Positions 1-9,295 of a DNA stretch of 64,000 nucleotides are shown here, in pieces. Every line of letters begins with the position of its first letter. The first letter of the stretch is position 1. Origin of the DNA: Chloroflexota bacterium. Its GTDB lineage: Bacteria > Chloroflexota > Anaerolineae > Anaerolineales > Anaerolineaceae. Made by a program: the position numbers and the translations under genes. The notes under the pieces are model-generated. The model saw only the letters and a program-made list of their open reading frames with translations, did not search any database and had not been told where the DNA came from. The stretch covers positions 1 to 64,000 of the forward strand of contig JAKPNN010000021.1 in assembly GCA_029548365.1 (NCBI GenBank). Direction: 5' to 3'.

Positions 1-59
1 GCCAGGCTTACAGCCCTTAACGCAGGGATTCAATCTCCCTCACCGGTGATAAACCTCAG

Positions 60-713
60 TTACAATTTGTTGATATCAACCAGGCCAGAGCGCAGCGCCA
101 CAATCACTGCCTGGGTGCGGTCAGACACGTCCAGCTTTGAAAACAGGTCACTCATATAATTACGGACGGTCCCTTCGGACAAAAATAACCGCTGCGCGAT
201 ATCAGAATTCGAAAGACCCATTGACAATAAATGCAAAATTTCCGATTCACGCGGGGATAACGAAATCTTTATTTTCGCCTTTCTCATCTCAGGCGGTTGA
301 TTTACATTCTCCAAAACCTTGCGGGCCACAGATGGGTCAATATAAGCCTCGCCAGCAGCGGTTCCTTTGATCGCGTCGATTAACTCCTTGCGCGGTCGAT
401 CTTTGAGCAGATAGCCCGAAGCGCCGCTGCGGATGGCGTTGAATAACCATTCATCGTCGGTATAAGTCGTCAGGATAAGAATGTGCACTTTGGGATAAAG
501 CTCTCGCAATTTCCTTGTCGCCTGGACGCCATTCATTACCGGCATCTTCAAGTCCATCAGTACCAGATCTGGTTGGGTCTCAGCTGCGACATCCAGGGCT
601 TCCAATCCATTGTGGGCAACACCAACAACTTTGATCTCGGAATCAGCTTCCAGGATGTGCTTCAAACCTTCACAGACGATTTCCTGGTCGTCACAGATCA
701 AAACTTTTATCAT
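60..713 (-). CDS. NarL/FixJ-family response regulator
   Basis: This 217-residue DNA-binding response regulator is probably phosphorylated by the histidine kinase encoded just upstream. The receiver domain (about residues 1-120) has the acidic pair D8-D9, the phospho-acceptor D54 in LMDLKMP, and the conserved Lys in GYLLKD. A LuxR-type helix-turn-helix fills residues 150-215, with the typical SPRESEILHLLSMGLSN start. The gene overlaps the kinase by 23 bases, so the pair is almost certainly co-translated. The divergent ABC exporter is the obvious candidate target, as often seen for LiaR/DesR-type regulators; that link is inferred. Confidence 0.93.
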   Translation of the reverse strand: MIKVLICDDQEIVCEGLKHILEADSEIKVVGVAHNGLEALDVAAETQPDLVLMDLKMPVMNGVQATRKLRELYPKVHILILTTYTDDEWLFNAIRSGASGYLLKDRPRKELIDAIKGTAAGEAYIDPSVARKVLENVNQPPEMRKAKIKISLSPRESEILHLLSMGLSNSDIAQRLFLSEGTVRNYMSDLFSKLDVSDRTQAVIVALRSGLVDINKL

Positions 714-1947
714 CCAACCTCTCCCAGGTGAGCTTGATTGTCGTCCCGGTTCCTATCTGACTCTCCACCGATAATTTTCCACCGATAATTGCTGCCCGCT
801 CCTGCATCCCTTTAATCCCATAGCGGTCTTTCTCTGTAGCCAGTGTCTTTACCTCAAATCCTGTGCCGTCGTCGCTGATCACAAGCTCAATCAGGTCTGC
901 ATTCGCTGCCAACTTAACAGATGCCCGGCTGGCTCGGGCATGCCCAGTGATATTTTCCAATGCTTCCTGGGCAACTCGATAAAAGCTCTGTTCTACATCT
1001 GGCGGCAGAGTCAGGGGAGCCTCTGTAATCTCGATGCCAATATCGATGCCTTCCCGCTCCGCAAATGTCTGCACCATATTTCGCAGCGCCAGCGCCAACC
1101 CCAGGTCTTCAAGCGGTTGGGCGCGCAGGTCCTGCAGGGTTCGGCGGGTTTCATTTAATCCCAGTCGTGTCGCGGTGAGTGAATGATCGAGCATCTCAGA
1201 TATATTGTCCTGTCCCTCTGGCAGAAGGCTCTTAATCGCCTCAAGGTTTACAGCCACGCCGCTCAAGGTATGCGCCAGGGTATCGTGCAACTCGCGCGCC
1301 AGCCGATTACGCTCACGGCTGGTCGCCAGATGCTCCAGCGTGTTTGCCTGTTGACCCAGGCGGATATTCGCAATGATCATTTTCCTTTTTTGGGAACGCT
1401 GGGTTTCCATTAACGAAACAATGCTGTGCCCTACAATCCCGAAAGTAAAAGCTCTGATGAACGGCATTCCCAGTATGGGCAATGTCTCTAAATTGATCAC
1501 CCTGACGACATTGGCCAGGATAAACAATTCGATGAGATTGGTGAAGATGACAAAGGCCATCACCCAGAAAAATGAGTATTGCCAGGCAATCACCACCAGC
1601 AATACCAGCAAGATTGGAATCAACGCCCAACTGCGGGCGATAATGATAGACAAATCGGTGCTGCGATCAAAAAGATAGATCAGGTTGCTGAATACTGTGG
1701 CCATGGTATACACAACGAGCGCATAGGGCAGGTACCATCGTCTCAGATATTTTTCTAACCACGGAATGGACAGATACAAGAATAAGCTGGCGTTAATCAG
1801 CAAGTTTAACAGGGATTGAAACTGCAACGTCTCACCGGGGTGGGGAGCAACAACCCCATAACCCCACAGCACTGCAAAATAGATCATTGCAACTGTAGCA
1901 AAATATCGCAGTGTGCGAATAAGACCAGGTTCGAGTGGTCTGCTCAT
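691..1947 (-). CDS. DesK/NarX-type sensor histidine kinase (HisKA_3)
   Basis: A membrane sensor kinase of 418 residues. The N-terminal half (about 15-175) contains five or six hydrophobic helices and no recognisable extracellular sensor domain, so it probably senses the membrane or something within it. The HisKA_3 dimerisation domain has the phospho-acceptor H221 in the motif RLARELHDTLAHTL. The C-terminal HATPase_c domain shows an N box (EALENITGHARAS) and G boxes (SDDGTGF, YGIKGMQERA). It overlaps the response regulator downstream. It is divergent from the ABC transporter at 2117, with about 170 bases between them for two promoters. Confidence 0.92.
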   Translation of the reverse strand: MSRPLEPGLIRTLRYFATVAMIYFAVLWGYGVVAPHPGETLQFQSLLNLLINASLFLYLSIPWLEKYLRRWYLPYALVVYTMATVFSNLIYLFDRSTDLSIIIARSWALIPILLVLLVVIAWQYSFFWVMAFVIFTNLIELFILANVVRVINLETLPILGMPFIRAFTFGIVGHSIVSLMETQRSQKRKMIIANIRLGQQANTLEHLATSRERNRLARELHDTLAHTLSGVAVNLEAIKSLLPEGQDNISEMLDHSLTATRLGLNETRRTLQDLRAQPLEDLGLALALRNMVQTFAEREGIDIGIEITEAPLTLPPDVEQSFYRVAQEALENITGHARASRASVKLAANADLIELVISDDGTGFEVKTLATEKDRYGIKGMQERAAIIGGKLSVESQIGTGTTIKLTWERLDDKSFDL

Positions 1948-2116
1948 AGATGCATAATAACACGATTCTCAAATAATAGCCTGCCTCCTGGCTGAATTGT
2001 GACACGCAACATGATGATTGGTTACTCGCGTCACGCTGGTTCATTGCTCACAACACCTGCCTTGTATTTCATAATCTCAGTATATTTAGCTCATCAAGTT
2101 TAGTGATTGGAGGTTT

Positions 2117-3067
2117 ATGGAACTGGCGATTAAAGCAGATGAATTAAGCAAGTGCTACCAGTCAAGAAAAAAGATACAGGCGATCAAGGATTTGAATTTT
2201 TCAATCCCCAATGGGATTTTATTTGGCCTGGTAGGTCCGGATGGCGCCGGAAAAACAACCACTCTGCGCATTCTCTCCTCCGTAATGAAACCCAGCAGCG
2301 GCGAGGCCTGGGTAACCGGGTTTAACCTAAAAAAGAACCCTGAGAAAGCTCGGAGAAGGATCGGATACATGCCCCAGAATTTCAGCCTCTATTCTGATCT
2401 AACCGTGCTTGAAAACCTGAATTTCTTTGCGGATATTCAGCAGGTTCCCGGTAGCGAGAAACAAGCGCGCATTACCGAAATGCTGGAATTTATCCGTCTG
2501 AATGAATTTGGGAACCGCCGTGCGGGGAAGCTTTCGGGAGGGATGAAGAAAAAATTGGCTTTGGCTTGCGCCATGGTACACAACCCGCAAGTTTTGATCT
2601 TGGACGAGCCATCCACCGGCGTTGATCCGGTCTCCAGGAGGGAGTTGTGGGTGTTGCTTGCCGAAGTTGTGCAAAAAGGCGTCACCGTTATGGTGAGCAC
2701 GCCTTATATGGACGAAGCCGAGCGTTGCCATCAGGTGGGCATTCTCTATCAAGGCAGCTTATTAAAAACTGGCACACCCGAGGAGATCATCAGCGATTTG
2801 CCCTTCGGTGTCATCGAAGTCAAAGCCAAGCCCCGTAAATTAATGCGGCAGATCATCTCACAATCCCAGGATGTTCTGGGGTGGAACCCGGTAGGCGATC
2901 GTATACGGGTGCTTGTTTCAGAAAATGGCGCCGAAAGCAAGGCGCTCCGCTCATTGGGACGCGAATTCACAACCAATAAAATGGAAGTGTCCATGATGCG
3001 CCCTGTGCGTCGGACAATGGAAGACGCTTTTGTGCACCTGGTGAAAGTGCAACGAGGTCAGGCATGA
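2117..3067 (+). CDS. ABC transporter ATP-binding protein, first NBD (YbhF N-half-like)
   Basis: First of two consecutive ATPase subunits of an ABC-2 exporter (316 residues). Walker A reads GPDGAGKTT (D where N is usual), the signature is LSGGMKKK, and Walker B is VLILDEPSTGVDP. At the switch (H-loop) position the sequence reads STPYMDEAER, so the usual His is replaced by Pro; the second subunit keeps its His. This suggests a heterodimer with one degenerate site, an inference from sequence. RBS GGAGG lies about 5 bases before the ATG. The stop overlaps the next start (ATGA). Confidence 0.92.
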   Translation: MELAIKADELSKCYQSRKKIQAIKDLNFSIPNGILFGLVGPDGAGKTTTLRILSSVMKPSSGEAWVTGFNLKKNPEKARRRIGYMPQNFSLYSDLTVLENLNFFADIQQVPGSEKQARITEMLEFIRLNEFGNRRAGKLSGGMKKKLALACAMVHNPQVLILDEPSTGVDPVSRRELWVLLAEVVQKGVTVMVSTPYMDEAERCHQVGILYQGSLLKTGTPEEIISDLPFGVIEVKAKPRKLMRQIISQSQDVLGWNPVGDRIRVLVSENGAESKALRSLGREFTTNKMEVSMMRPVRRTMEDAFVHLVKVQRGQA

Positions 3068-4020
3068 ACAACGCTGACAATGCCGTTGAGGTCAATCGAC
3101 TGACAAAGCGTTTTGGCCAGTTTACAGCGGTCAATAATATCGATTTTTACATTCCACAGGGAGAGATCTTCGGCTTGCTGGGACCCAATGGGGCTGGTAA
3201 AACCACGACCATCCGCATGTTGTGCGGTTTAATGCTGCCAGATGGCGGTTCTGCACGCGTGCTTGGTTTTGACATCGCCCGCCAGCCTGAAGAAATTAAA
3301 AAACGCATCGGGTACATGTCGCAAAAATTTTCACTCTACAACGACCTGACCGCACTGGAGAATATCAAGTTTTACGCTGCAATCTACAATGTGCCCCAAA
3401 AGAAACGCTCCCAGCGGATTAACCAATTGATCGAGATGTCGGGATTGTCTGGATTTGAGGGCCAGCTCACCCGCACCCTGTCCGGTGCATGGCGCCAGCG
3501 GTTGGCATTGGCCTGTGCCATCGTTCACAACCCGCCAATGTTGTTTTTGGATGAAGCTACCGCCGGCGTTGATCCAATCGCACGACGTGAGTTTTGGGAT
3601 CTGATTTACTCTCTTGCAGGTGAAGGAACCAGTGTTCTGGCGACCACCCATTACATGGACGAAGCAGACTTCTGCAACACGATCGGGATGATGTATGAGG
3701 GAGAATTGGTCGCCCTGGCCAGCCCCGAGTCGATCAAGGACAAACTTCCCGGGGTCTTGCTCCAGGTGGACTGCACCCAGCCCATCGAAGCCGCTGACAT
3801 GCTGCAAGCCTTGCCGGATGTGCTGAATATTTCAGTGCACGGCGCCCAGGTTCATGTGACCGTAAAAGACGGGCACGCTGTAAAAGGGATTGAAAAAGCC
3901 CTCACTCATGCTGGCTTTACTCTGAACGCAATCGAAATCATCCAGCCATCGTTGGATGATGCCTTCATTGCTATGGTAACGCACCACCGCGCACAGTCGC
4001 GCCCAAATTCAATAGATTAG
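3064..4020 (+). CDS. ABC transporter ATP-binding protein, second NBD (YbhF C-half-like)
   Basis: Second ATPase subunit (318 residues), starting inside the stop of the previous gene. Walker A is GPNGAGKTT, Walker B is MLFLDEATAGVDP, and the H-loop is canonical (TTHYMDEAD). The signature motif is LSGAWRQR, in which Ala-Trp replaces the usual Gly-Gln. Each subunit therefore departs from consensus at a different site. In E. coli the two NBDs are fused as YbhF; here they are separate. The permease and adaptor follow in the same operon. Confidence 0.92.
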   Translation: MNNADNAVEVNRLTKRFGQFTAVNNIDFYIPQGEIFGLLGPNGAGKTTTIRMLCGLMLPDGGSARVLGFDIARQPEEIKKRIGYMSQKFSLYNDLTALENIKFYAAIYNVPQKKRSQRINQLIEMSGLSGFEGQLTRTLSGAWRQRLALACAIVHNPPMLFLDEATAGVDPIARREFWDLIYSLAGEGTSVLATTHYMDEADFCNTIGMMYEGELVALASPESIKDKLPGVLLQVDCTQPIEAADMLQALPDVLNISVHGAQVHVTVKDGHAVKGIEKALTHAGFTLNAIEIIQPSLDDAFIAMVTHHRAQSRPNSID

Positions 4021-4029
4021 GAGGCTTAT

Positions 4030-5163
4030 ATGAAGCGTCTTTGGACCATTATGAAAAAAGAGCTGTATCACATCTGGCGCGACCCCCGTACCCTGGCGTT
4101 GATTGTGGCGCTTCCCGGGGTTCTGCTGGTTTTGCTGGGTTATGGAATTTCGGGGGAAACCCTCAATACTTCATTGGCAGTGGTTGACTTTAGCAAAACA
4201 AAGGCCAGCCGCGAATTTGTGGATCGTTTTACCGCCAGTCAGGATTTCGACTTGCGCTATGTTGCAGACAATGAATCTGAGCTCCAGGAGTTAATTGAAC
4301 GGGATCATGTCGACGTAGGCATCATCATCCCGGAAGATTTCGGGCGTAAGCTTAATGCGCAGAAGCCAGCCACCGTCCAGGTGTTGGTGGATGGCTCGAT
4401 GAACCCCACGGATTCGCTGACTGTCCAGTTAAAACTCTCGGCAATCAGCCAAATGGCATCACAGGATATCCTGGTTAATTGGGTCAAGCTCAGCGGATCG
4501 GGTTTCAACCTGTCCCTGCCAATTGTTGACAACGTACGCACGCTTTATAATCCGCAGGGCGATCAGCGCCTGTACATGATCCCCGGGCTGATTCCCATAT
4601 TGCTGCAAGTCCAGGCATTACTGCTTTCAGCACTGGCGATTGTGCGTGAACGGGAGCAGGGCACCATGGAGCAGTTGATCGTTACCCCCATCAAACCCTG
4701 GGAGTTAATGCTGGGCAAGATCATTCCTTACCTCCTGGTCAGTATAGTCAACCTGTTCCTATTGCTCGGGCTGGGAAATCTGCTGTTTGGGGTTACGGTA
4801 GCAGGCAGTTTCTGGGAATTGGTCGGCTTGAGTCTGATCTTCATTATCGGCTCGCTGGGGATGGGGGTTTTGATCTCGAATATCTCACAATCTCAGATGC
4901 AGGCGATCTATATTGCCGTCTTTGTAGTGATCATCCCGGCCATCATTCTTTCAGGATTGATGTTCACCCGAGAGAATATGCCTGCCATCACGTACTGGTA
5001 TAGCGAATTGCTGCCGGTCACGCAATACCTCAATATCACCCGCGGCATTATTGTCCGTGGAGCAAGTGCACAATCGCTGATGTGGTCATCCACATTTCCC
5101 CTCATCATTCTAAGTGTGGTTTATTTTGTTGCCTCTGTGCTTGTGTTTAAAAAGCGCCTTTAA
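4030..5163 (+). CDS. ABC-2 type exporter permease (YbhS/YbhR-like)
   Basis: Membrane subunit of the exporter, 377 residues. It has an N-terminal membrane anchor (about residues 20-40), a roughly 130-residue extracytoplasmic loop, and five C-terminal hydrophobic helices with the ABC-2 hallmark REREQGTMEQL just after the second helix. This is the architecture of ABC2_membrane_3 permeases. Only one permease gene is present where the E. coli ybhGFSR operon has two, so the transporter is probably a permease homodimer. RBS GGAGG precedes the start, 10 bases after the upstream stop. The substrate cannot be read from sequence; drugs, cations or lipids are usual for the family. Confidence 0.9.
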   Translation: MKRLWTIMKKELYHIWRDPRTLALIVALPGVLLVLLGYGISGETLNTSLAVVDFSKTKASREFVDRFTASQDFDLRYVADNESELQELIERDHVDVGIIIPEDFGRKLNAQKPATVQVLVDGSMNPTDSLTVQLKLSAISQMASQDILVNWVKLSGSGFNLSLPIVDNVRTLYNPQGDQRLYMIPGLIPILLQVQALLLSALAIVREREQGTMEQLIVTPIKPWELMLGKIIPYLLVSIVNLFLLLGLGNLLFGVTVAGSFWELVGLSLIFIIGSLGMGVLISNISQSQMQAIYIAVFVVIIPAIILSGLMFTRENMPAITYWYSELLPVTQYLNITRGIIVRGASAQSLMWSSTFPLIILSVVYFVASVLVFKKRL

Positions 5164-5184
5164 TAAAACTGTTAAGGAGTACAC

Positions 5185-6504
5185 ATGAAACGCTCAAATT
5201 CTTTTTTACTTGCTACCATCCTGGTCATCACAGCCCTGCTTACTGCTTGCAGTAATAATGGCGATACGGCCATCATTGCATCGGGAACACTCTCCGTTAT
5301 CGAGGTACCGGTCGCCCCAGAGGTAAGCGGTCGGGTCGTGTCGATCAACCTCAGCGAGGGAGACGCTGTTACCGCCGGGGAAGAACTTTTTCGTCTTGAT
5401 GATGAAATCTTCCAGACCCAATACAACCAGGGCAAGGCGGCTGTGGATGCCGCCTCGGCAACCCTTGCGGTGACCCACGTTCAGCTGGAGTATGCCCAAC
5501 GCCAGTTTGAGTTGGCCTCCCAGGGGGCTCGTGCCCAGGAAGACCCGTTCCGCGTGACCACCTGGACAGCGGCGTCCCCCGATAACTTCCAGCCCTCCTG
5601 GTATTTTCAGGTGAGTGAGAAGCTTGATGCAGCCATCGCTGAAGTTGAGGCAGCCGAACAGACGCTGGTGACTGAACAGCAGAGCCTTGCTGAAGAAATC
5701 CAGAAAGCCAGCAACAAGGATTTCGTCGCCGCCGAGCTTCGGCTTGCACAAGCCCAGGCAGCTTTCAACGTCGCCCAGGAAACCCTGGAACAGGCTGAAA
5801 TTGCGGATAATGAAACCTTAACCGCAGCCGCCCAGGACGTTTTTGACCTGGCTGAAACCGAGCTCAACAGCGCCCGCCTGGAATATGACCACATGCTCAC
5901 CACCAGCGCAGCAAACGCAATTTTGCGCGCCCGTGCTCGAGTGACTGTTGCACAGGCGCGCCTAGACAACGCCCACAACGCGCTTTCCAGTTTACAGACC
6001 GGCGAAAACTCCCTCCAGGTCAGCGTGGCTGAGGCGGGCGTTGAACAGGCTCAGGCAGCAGTTTCGCAAGCTCAGGCGAACCTCGATCAGGCGAACGCAG
6101 CCCTGGCGCTGCTGAAACTTCAGCTCGAGCGAGCTGTCGTCAAAGCACCCGTTGACGGCGTCCTCCTGACCCGTGACCTTGAGGTGGGTCAGCTCGTCGC
6201 TGCTGGCGGCATTGTCATGACCTTCGGACAGTTAGAGAATATGGACCTGACGGTCTACATCCCCATCGACCGTTACGGGCAGGTATCCATCGGTCAGAAG
6301 GTTGAGGTCAGTGTTGATTCCTTCCCGGAAGAGACCTTCGAAGGTCGTGTGGTGAGGATTGCCGATTCGGCAGAATTCACCCCGCGTAATGTTCAATCCG
6401 CGGAAGGACGGGCGTCAACCGTCTACGCGGTCAAGATCGCCGTGCCAAACAGCGACCTGCGCCTCAAGCCCGGCATGCCGGCGGATGTGAGATTTATTCC
6501 GTAA
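5185..6504 (+). CDS. HlyD-family membrane fusion/adaptor lipoprotein
   Basis: Periplasmic adaptor of the exporter (439 residues). The N-terminus is a lipoprotein signal with lipobox LLTAC (Cys22). A biotinyl-lipoyl-like half (VAPEVSGRVVSINLSEGD) is followed by a very long Ala/Gln/Glu-rich coiled-coil hairpin (about 80-315), the second lipoyl half (VKAPVDGVLLTRDLEVGQ) and a beta-barrel domain. RBS AAGGAG lies 5 bases from the ATG. An adaptor implies an outer layer to bridge, or at least an extracytoplasmic space. A strong terminator follows, ending the four-gene operon. Confidence 0.9.
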   Translation: MKRSNSFLLATILVITALLTACSNNGDTAIIASGTLSVIEVPVAPEVSGRVVSINLSEGDAVTAGEELFRLDDEIFQTQYNQGKAAVDAASATLAVTHVQLEYAQRQFELASQGARAQEDPFRVTTWTAASPDNFQPSWYFQVSEKLDAAIAEVEAAEQTLVTEQQSLAEEIQKASNKDFVAAELRLAQAQAAFNVAQETLEQAEIADNETLTAAAQDVFDLAETELNSARLEYDHMLTTSAANAILRARARVTVAQARLDNAHNALSSLQTGENSLQVSVAEAGVEQAQAAVSQAQANLDQANAALALLKLQLERAVVKAPVDGVLLTRDLEVGQLVAAGGIVMTFGQLENMDLTVYIPIDRYGQVSIGQKVEVSVDSFPEETFEGRVVRIADSAEFTPRNVQSAEGRASTVYAVKIAVPNSDLRLKPGMPADVRFIP

Positions 6505-6546
6505 ACCTTCAGTAAGCCTGCTGAATTTAATTCTGGCGGTTTCCAT

Positions 6547-6585
6547 GGAGCTCGGGGTCAACCCCGGGCTCCAGGGCTTTTTTTT
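6547..6585 (+). terminator. Rho-independent terminator of the ABC exporter operon
   Basis: An 11-bp GC-rich stem (GGAGCTCGGGG with CCCCGGGCTCC, one G-T pair) closes a 4-base loop. It is followed by AGGGC and a run of eight T. Confidence 0.88.
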
Positions 6586-6717
6586 ACTTCTCCCGCTGTT
6601 AATTTGATTCAGCACGAACACCAAATGATTAATTTCCAGCCAGGAAATAAAGTCACTTCCTGTAATCATGAATAGCAACAGAATAGCTTGAAAAATCGCC
6701 CGCCAGGGAACATGCAC

Positions 6718-7614
6718 TCAACCATTCCAATGTTCTTTTAAAAATGGGATCAGCGCCTCAAGGTAAGCCTCGTGCTGATCCCGAAACAGCTCCGCATGGT
6801 CGCAGTCTTCAAACAACACCAGCCGGGCTTCCGGAACCGCCTCCTTCAACGCCTGGGCTTGCGAGCAATCCACCATCTTGTCCTGCCTTGAATGCAGGAT
6901 CAATATCGGTCGCGGCAACACTCGCACCAGCTCTTCAACGGGTTTCACCTGTCGCAAATCAAAACCGATCAGCACACGCCACATCCAAAACACCCCGGGC
7001 AGGATGAACATCGGCAGCCCGCTTTCCTCTTTCCAGTTGGGCTCGATCAACGCGTTGATATCGGCAAAGATGCTTTCAAGGACCACAACACCAATCGCAG
7101 GCTCATCGGCAGCCGCACCGATCACCGCCGCGCCCCCCAGGGAGATACCCAACGCGCCAATCAAACCCGGCGCAAACCCTTGCCCGAGTAAAAAATCCAC
7201 TGCCCCCAGCACATCCCGCCGCTCCTGTGCACCAAAGGTATAGCGCTTGCCCTCGCTCTCCCCGTGCCCGCGCAGGTCGATCATCAGCACACCCATCCCG
7301 GCTCTGTGGAGCTTCGCTGCCAGTGCGGAAAAATTGCCCGATATGGCGTTTTGTTTGCTGGCATTGCGTCCGTGCACCAGGATCATCGCCCTGGTTGCGT
7401 CCGGGTTAGGGAGGTACCAGCCTGCAATTTGCAGCGGTTCACCCCGCGCCTTGAATTGCACGCTTTCATAATCAACGCCGAAGCGTCCCGGGTTCTGATC
7501 ATACTGGGGATGATCACCGATCTTCGTCAGCGTCAGCGCGGCAACGGATCCAACCGCCAGGTAGATCATAATGATCAACGTCAGCACAATCAAAACCCAA
7601 ATTAATGTTGTCAT
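6718..7614 (-). CDS. membrane-anchored alpha/beta hydrolase
   Basis: A serine hydrolase of 298 residues with one N-terminal membrane helix (about 4-28), so the catalytic domain is probably held at the outer face of the membrane. The family motifs are visible: oxyanion-region HG at 81-82, nucleophile S158 in the elbow GISLGG, a likely acid in HSRQDKMVD, and a C-terminal His in DCDHAELF. It resembles the BAAT/YqkD-like family of esterases or peptidase-like hydrolases. The substrate is unknown. It lies 29 bases downstream of adenosine deaminase on the same strand and may be co-transcribed with it. Confidence 0.88.
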   Translation of the reverse strand: MTTLIWVLIVLTLIIMIYLAVGSVAALTLTKIGDHPQYDQNPGRFGVDYESVQFKARGEPLQIAGWYLPNPDATRAMILVHGRNASKQNAISGNFSALAAKLHRAGMGVLMIDLRGHGESEGKRYTFGAQERRDVLGAVDFLLGQGFAPGLIGALGISLGGAAVIGAAADEPAIGVVVLESIFADINALIEPNWKEESGLPMFILPGVFWMWRVLIGFDLRQVKPVEELVRVLPRPILILHSRQDKMVDCSQAQALKEAVPEARLVLFEDCDHAELFRDQHEAYLEALIPFLKEHWNG

Positions 7615-7643
7615 TGTTTACCTATCAATCAAATTATTGCCGT

Positions 7644-8651
7644 TCAGGCCGTGCGCGCCTTTTTATCCAACAACGCCTGTTTCTCAGCCGCAGATAGGAA
7701 AGCGACTTCGACTGCATTGATCTGAGCCTTGCGCGTGTCCGCTGAGGTCAAACCGGCTGCCGGAGCCGCGATCTCAAATTCATCTCGCAGCGTAACCGGG
7801 CTGATGCCGGGGTCATCGGTGTTGATGGTCGCCAGCAAACCTGCATCCAGCCAGGTTTTCAACGGGTGCTGTGCGTAACTGGCTACCGTGCTGGTATGCC
7901 AGTTGCTGGTCAGGTTGGCCTCAATACCAATCCGATGCTCGAGCATGTAATCGACCAGCGAGGGGTCATCCATGACGCACACCGCATGCCCGATGCGCAC
8001 CGCCCCCAGATCCCTGATCGAGCGCCAGATGCTCTCTGTCCCGGCGGATTCGCCAGCATGAACGGTGATCCCCCAACCGGCAGCGCGCGCCTTCTTGAAA
8101 TGGGGGATAAACCACTCCGCTGGATAATTGGCTTCATCCCCGGCCAGGTCCAACCCGACGATGCTATCCCGGCAAGCCAGCAATGCGTCCAGCTCCTGGT
8201 AGCCAATCTCCACACCATACGTGCGGCTGATGATGCCGATCAGGTTCACCTGGATATCACCCAGCGCCTCAACCGCAGCTCTGACCCCGTCCACCACCGC
8301 GCCCACCACCCCAACCGGGTCAAGGTCGTGCGGCTCAGCCATGAACCAGGGGCTGAACCGCAGCTCAATATAGTCGATCCCCTCTTCGTGCGCATCCAGC
8401 ACGTTTTCATACGCCACCCGGCGACAGGCATCCTCATCTGCAAAGATCGATATCATCCAGGTGAACCTTTGAAAATACGCCATGATGTCAGTCTCTGGTT
8501 CGCTGACCTGTATGTAAGGGCGTAAATCAGCCAGGTTGTCGGCGGGCAGGGGTAAGTCGTGCTGCTGCGCCAGTTCAAGGATGGTAGCCAGGCGCACATT
8601 GCCATCCAGGTGGCGGTGGAGGTCAATCAGAGGTAAATCAGCGTGGATCAT
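7644..8651 (-). CDS. add: adenosine deaminase
   Basis: Converts adenosine or deoxyadenosine to inosine in purine salvage. The metal-binding start HRHLDG, the HAGES motif, the VRIGHAV motif and the catalytic NTDDPGIS motif near the C-terminus are all present in order. I take the ATG at 8651 rather than the GTG at 8657, because the AAGGG ribosome site is correctly spaced only for the ATG; this gives 335 residues, normal for the family. The product is cytosolic. The divergent upstream gene encodes a cupin, with a 260-base intergenic region between them. Confidence 0.92.
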   Translation of the reverse strand: MIHADLPLIDLHRHLDGNVRLATILELAQQHDLPLPADNLADLRPYIQVSEPETDIMAYFQRFTWMISIFADEDACRRVAYENVLDAHEEGIDYIELRFSPWFMAEPHDLDPVGVVGAVVDGVRAAVEALGDIQVNLIGIISRTYGVEIGYQELDALLACRDSIVGLDLAGDEANYPAEWFIPHFKKARAAGWGITVHAGESAGTESIWRSIRDLGAVRIGHAVCVMDDPSLVDYMLEHRIGIEANLTSNWHTSTVASYAQHPLKTWLDAGLLATINTDDPGISPVTLRDEFEIAAPAAGLTSADTRKAQINAVEVAFLSAAEKQALLDKKARTA

Positions 8652-8870
8652 GGTCACCCTTTTAATCTAAATTAATTTGACTCAATCAGAGAAATTATAT
8701 TACAAATTCAATTTCTTTCTGCACTCAATAAGTGGTTTGAATACATAACAGCCTTATCTACCCTTCGTCAGCGTGGCCCACGCTCATCCGATGATCCCCG
8801 GGAGACAAGGTAAATAAGGTCGTGATATGCTTAATCACCTGCACCATCCCACCCCGTAAAAAAGTGGCAT

Positions 8871-8876
8871 TATAAT
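8871..8876 (+). promoter_or_regulatory. putative -10 box for the cupin operon
   Basis: A perfect TATAAT lies 35 bases before the cupin start. No convincing -35 hexamer stands 16-18 bases upstream. Confidence 0.4.
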
Positions 8877-8911
8877 TCTTACCAGAACACAAACAGCCAA
8901 GGAGAGTGTCT

Positions 8912-9295
8912 ATGTCCACAATTCACCGCTTTTTAGGCGACACCACCACTCAGGACTACACCTGGGAGGGGGTGGAACCGCTTGAAATCCGCACCGAAGA
9001 AGTCAGGCAAGTCCTGAAACACGTCCTGGTCGGCCCGGATGACGGCGCGCCGAATTTCGTCATCCGTTATTTTCACGTCCCGGTCGGTGACAACACCTTC
9101 TTCGACCAGCACCCCCACGAACACGGGATCGTGATCCTGCATGGGAAGGCTAGGGTGCAAATCAACCAGGAGTTTTACGAACTGGGTCCGCTGGATGCCA
9201 TCTTTATTGCAGGTAATGATATCCATCAGCTCGTCAACATCGGCGATTCGCCGCTGGGCTTTCTGTGTGTGATCACCCGCCAGGCAGAATATTGA
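8912..9295 (+). CDS. small cupin-domain protein
   Basis: A single-domain cupin of 127 residues. The metal-binding cluster DQHPHEHGIVILHGKARV corresponds to cupin motif 1, and the second motif contains GNDIHQLVN. Such stand-alone cupins act as small isomerases, dioxygenases or sugar-binding proteins, so the activity cannot be named. I place the start at ATG 8912, 6 bases after AAGGAGA, rather than at the GTG two codons earlier. Its stop overlaps the start of the SMP-30 gene by one base, indicating translational coupling and probably a shared pathway. Confidence 0.87.
   Translation: MSTIHRFLGDTTTQDYTWEGVEPLEIRTEEVRQVLKHVLVGPDDGAPNFVIRYFHVPVGDNTFFDQHPHEHGIVILHGKARVQINQEFYELGPLDAIFIAGNDIHQLVNIGDSPLGFLCVITRQAEY

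Noticed and set aside
5206-5978. Long minus-strand frames antisense to the HlyD adaptor
   Set aside because: They are mirror frames of Ala/Gln-rich coiled-coil codons; the plus-strand protein has clear family motifs.
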